6,011 nt of DNA from JASFJH01 sp050117725. GTDB lineage: Bacteria; Pseudomonadota; Gammaproteobacteria; AKS1. Shown here in pieces: positions 5,345-6,011 of this stretch. Position 1 is the first letter of the stretch. The number at the start of each line of letters is the position of its first letter. The stretch spans positions 1-6,011 of the forward strand of contig JASFME010000143.1 in the NCBI GenBank assembly GCA_050117725.1, read 5' to 3'. The notes below the pieces were generated by a model. That model saw only the letters and a list, made by a program, of their open reading frames with translations, made no database searches and had not been told where the DNA came from. Both the position numbers and the translations under genes were made by a program.

Positions 5345-5887
5345 TCAGAAAAACAGGAAACTGCCCGCTGCCAGCAAACCGCCGACTGCCATGCCGGCAA
5401 ACACATCGCTCGGGTAGTGCAGGCCGAGCACCACGCGTGACAGGGCAACGCAAATCGTGAACGGCGCACAGATCCAGAACAGTTCGGGATAATAGTGAGT
5501 CACCGTAACTGTTCCTGACACGGCATGCAGCGTATGCCCGGACGGGAAACTGTACAGATCGAGTGGGCGTGTCGCCGGTATGATCGTGTGATAGCGATGA
5601 CAGGGCCGGCTGCGACAGGTGCCTTGTTTGATCAGTTTATAGACAACAAGCCCACTGATACCGACAGCCACCAGGTGAAAGGAAGCGTACCACGCCGGTG
5701 CACCATAGATAAGCGGTAACAACACCACCAGCGCATACCAGAAGACACCGTCGCCAAGACGGCTGACGATACGAAAATAATTGACCCATCCCCGGTGTTC
5801 ACAGACCCGGTTAAAACGTTGGCATACGACTTTGTCGAAGTCATGTAGACGTTCGAAATAACGCGTCGCGGTGGTTTGTATGGACAT
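5345..5887 (-). CDS. PAP2-family membrane phosphatase
   Basis: A 180-residue integral membrane phosphatase. All three motifs of the family are complete: K-x6-RP (K87 to R94-P95), PSGH (115-118, catalytic His118), and SR-x5-H-x3-D (S150, R151, H157, D161). Hydrophobic segments at about 47-62, 67-84, 134-155 and 160-180 place the active site at the periplasmic face. Family substrates include phosphatidic acid, phosphatidylglycerol phosphate and undecaprenyl pyrophosphate, and motifs alone do not decide. The link to a GT4 gene 33 bp downstream favours making diacylglycerol as an acceptor, or else recycling a lipid carrier. The ATG at 5887 is chosen because GGGAGA (5900-5895) lies 7 nt upstream; in-frame starts at 5902 (ATG) and 5905 (GTG) lack a ribosome site. 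The chosen start codon lies in the stem of a predicted mRNA hairpin. Confidence 0.93.
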   Translation of the reverse strand: MSIQTTATRYFERLHDFDKVVCQRFNRVCEHRGWVNYFRIVSRLGDGVFWYALVVLLPLIYGAPAWYASFHLVAVGISGLVVYKLIKQGTCRSRPCHRYHTIIPATRPLDLYSFPSGHTLHAVSGTVTVTHYYPELFWICAPFTICVALSRVVLGLHYPSDVFAGMAVGGLLAAGSFLFF

Positions 5888-5925
5888 AACACAGTCTCCC
5901 ATCACGTTTGTGGAACTGTGTCATG
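5885..5925 (-). promoter_or_regulatory. 5' leader hairpin that would bury the phosphatase start codon
   Basis: On the minus strand CATGACACAGT (5925-5915) and ACTGTGTTATG (5895-5885) can pair over 11 bp in RNA, with one G-U wobble and no mismatch. The 19-nt loop holds the Shine-Dalgarno GGGAG, and the 3' arm ends exactly with the ATG start codon. Such a fold would limit translation. The same inverted repeat could act at DNA level as an operator (10 of 11 bases symmetric). Confidence 0.5.
5895..5900 (-). promoter_or_regulatory. ribosome binding site of the PAP2 phosphatase
   Basis: GGGAGA with a 7-nt spacing to the ATG at 5887; it decides this start over those at 5902 and 5905. The site lies in the loop of the predicted leader hairpin, with its last base in the stem. 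Confidence 0.7.
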
Positions 5926-6011
5926 TCAATATGTCAGCGAGGTAACAATGTTATGAATGTTTCGTGAAGGATTAGCTGAATTGTGCAAGCTTGACCTGAC
6001 TAGTAAAGGAT
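5926..6011. other. right-edge intergenic sequence without a recognised element
   Basis: This AT-rich end should hold the promoter of the phosphatase-glycosyltransferase operon. I found no convincing -35/-10 pair and no ATGACA repeats in 11-bp register facing the operon. TGTCA occurs at 5919, 5924 and 5932, but in the opposite orientation and with 5- and 8-bp spacing, which is not a Pho box. Confidence 0.4.

Noticed and set aside
5917..5937. Three TGTCA motifs upstream of the PAP2 gene taken as a Pho box
   Set aside because: Spacing is 5 and 8 bp, not 11, and the orientation faces away from the operon.

Overview
The window looks like a chromosomal phosphate-response locus of a gammaproteobacterium. 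The phosphate-binding protein is of the Pseudomonas type, the PhoB and PhoR proteins are of the usual proteobacterial form, and the regulatory DNA carries textbook Pho boxes (CTGTCAT-like heptamers every 11 bp). No insertion sequence, phage gene, CRISPR array, tRNA or rRNA was seen. The species cannot be named from the sequence alone.

Layout from left to right. Positions 1-207 form a regulatory region with two diverging Pho boxes: one points left to a gene outside the window, one points right. The right-hand one is followed by a ~140-nt leader and a small cytoplasmic thioredoxin-like gene (208-549, +) with a WCPPC active site. A ~240-bp convergent gap (550-786) holds two strong hairpins and possibly a small RNA gene on the minus strand. 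Then three minus-strand genes follow: pstS (787-1752), phoR (1893-3191) and phoB (3198-3890). phoB and phoR are 6 bp apart and form an operon. phoB has its own Pho box with a well-placed -10 (TAGAAT). pstS has a separate array of four in-phase heptamers with a -10 placed the same way. A gap at 3891-4105 is followed by a second minus-strand operon: a PAP2-family phosphatase (5345-5887) leading into a GT4 glycosyltransferase (4106-5311).

How the genes work together. PhoR senses phosphate status, probably through the Pst/PhoU complex, and phosphorylates PhoB. PhoB then activates its own operon and pstS, raising phosphate capture in the periplasm. The permease genes pstC, pstA and pstB are not next to pstS, so they lie elsewhere, possibly behind the left-edge Pho box. 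The PAP2 phosphatase plus GT4 pair could make diacylglycerol and glycosylate it, which would fit phospholipid saving under phosphate starvation. That is a hypothesis, because no Pho box is visible in front of the pair.

The most unusual observations are a predicted 11-bp hairpin that would bury the start codon of the phosphatase, a thioredoxin apparently wired to a Pho box, a pair of mutually exclusive hairpins just before the thioredoxin start, and a possible small RNA between the pstS and thioredoxin 3' ends.
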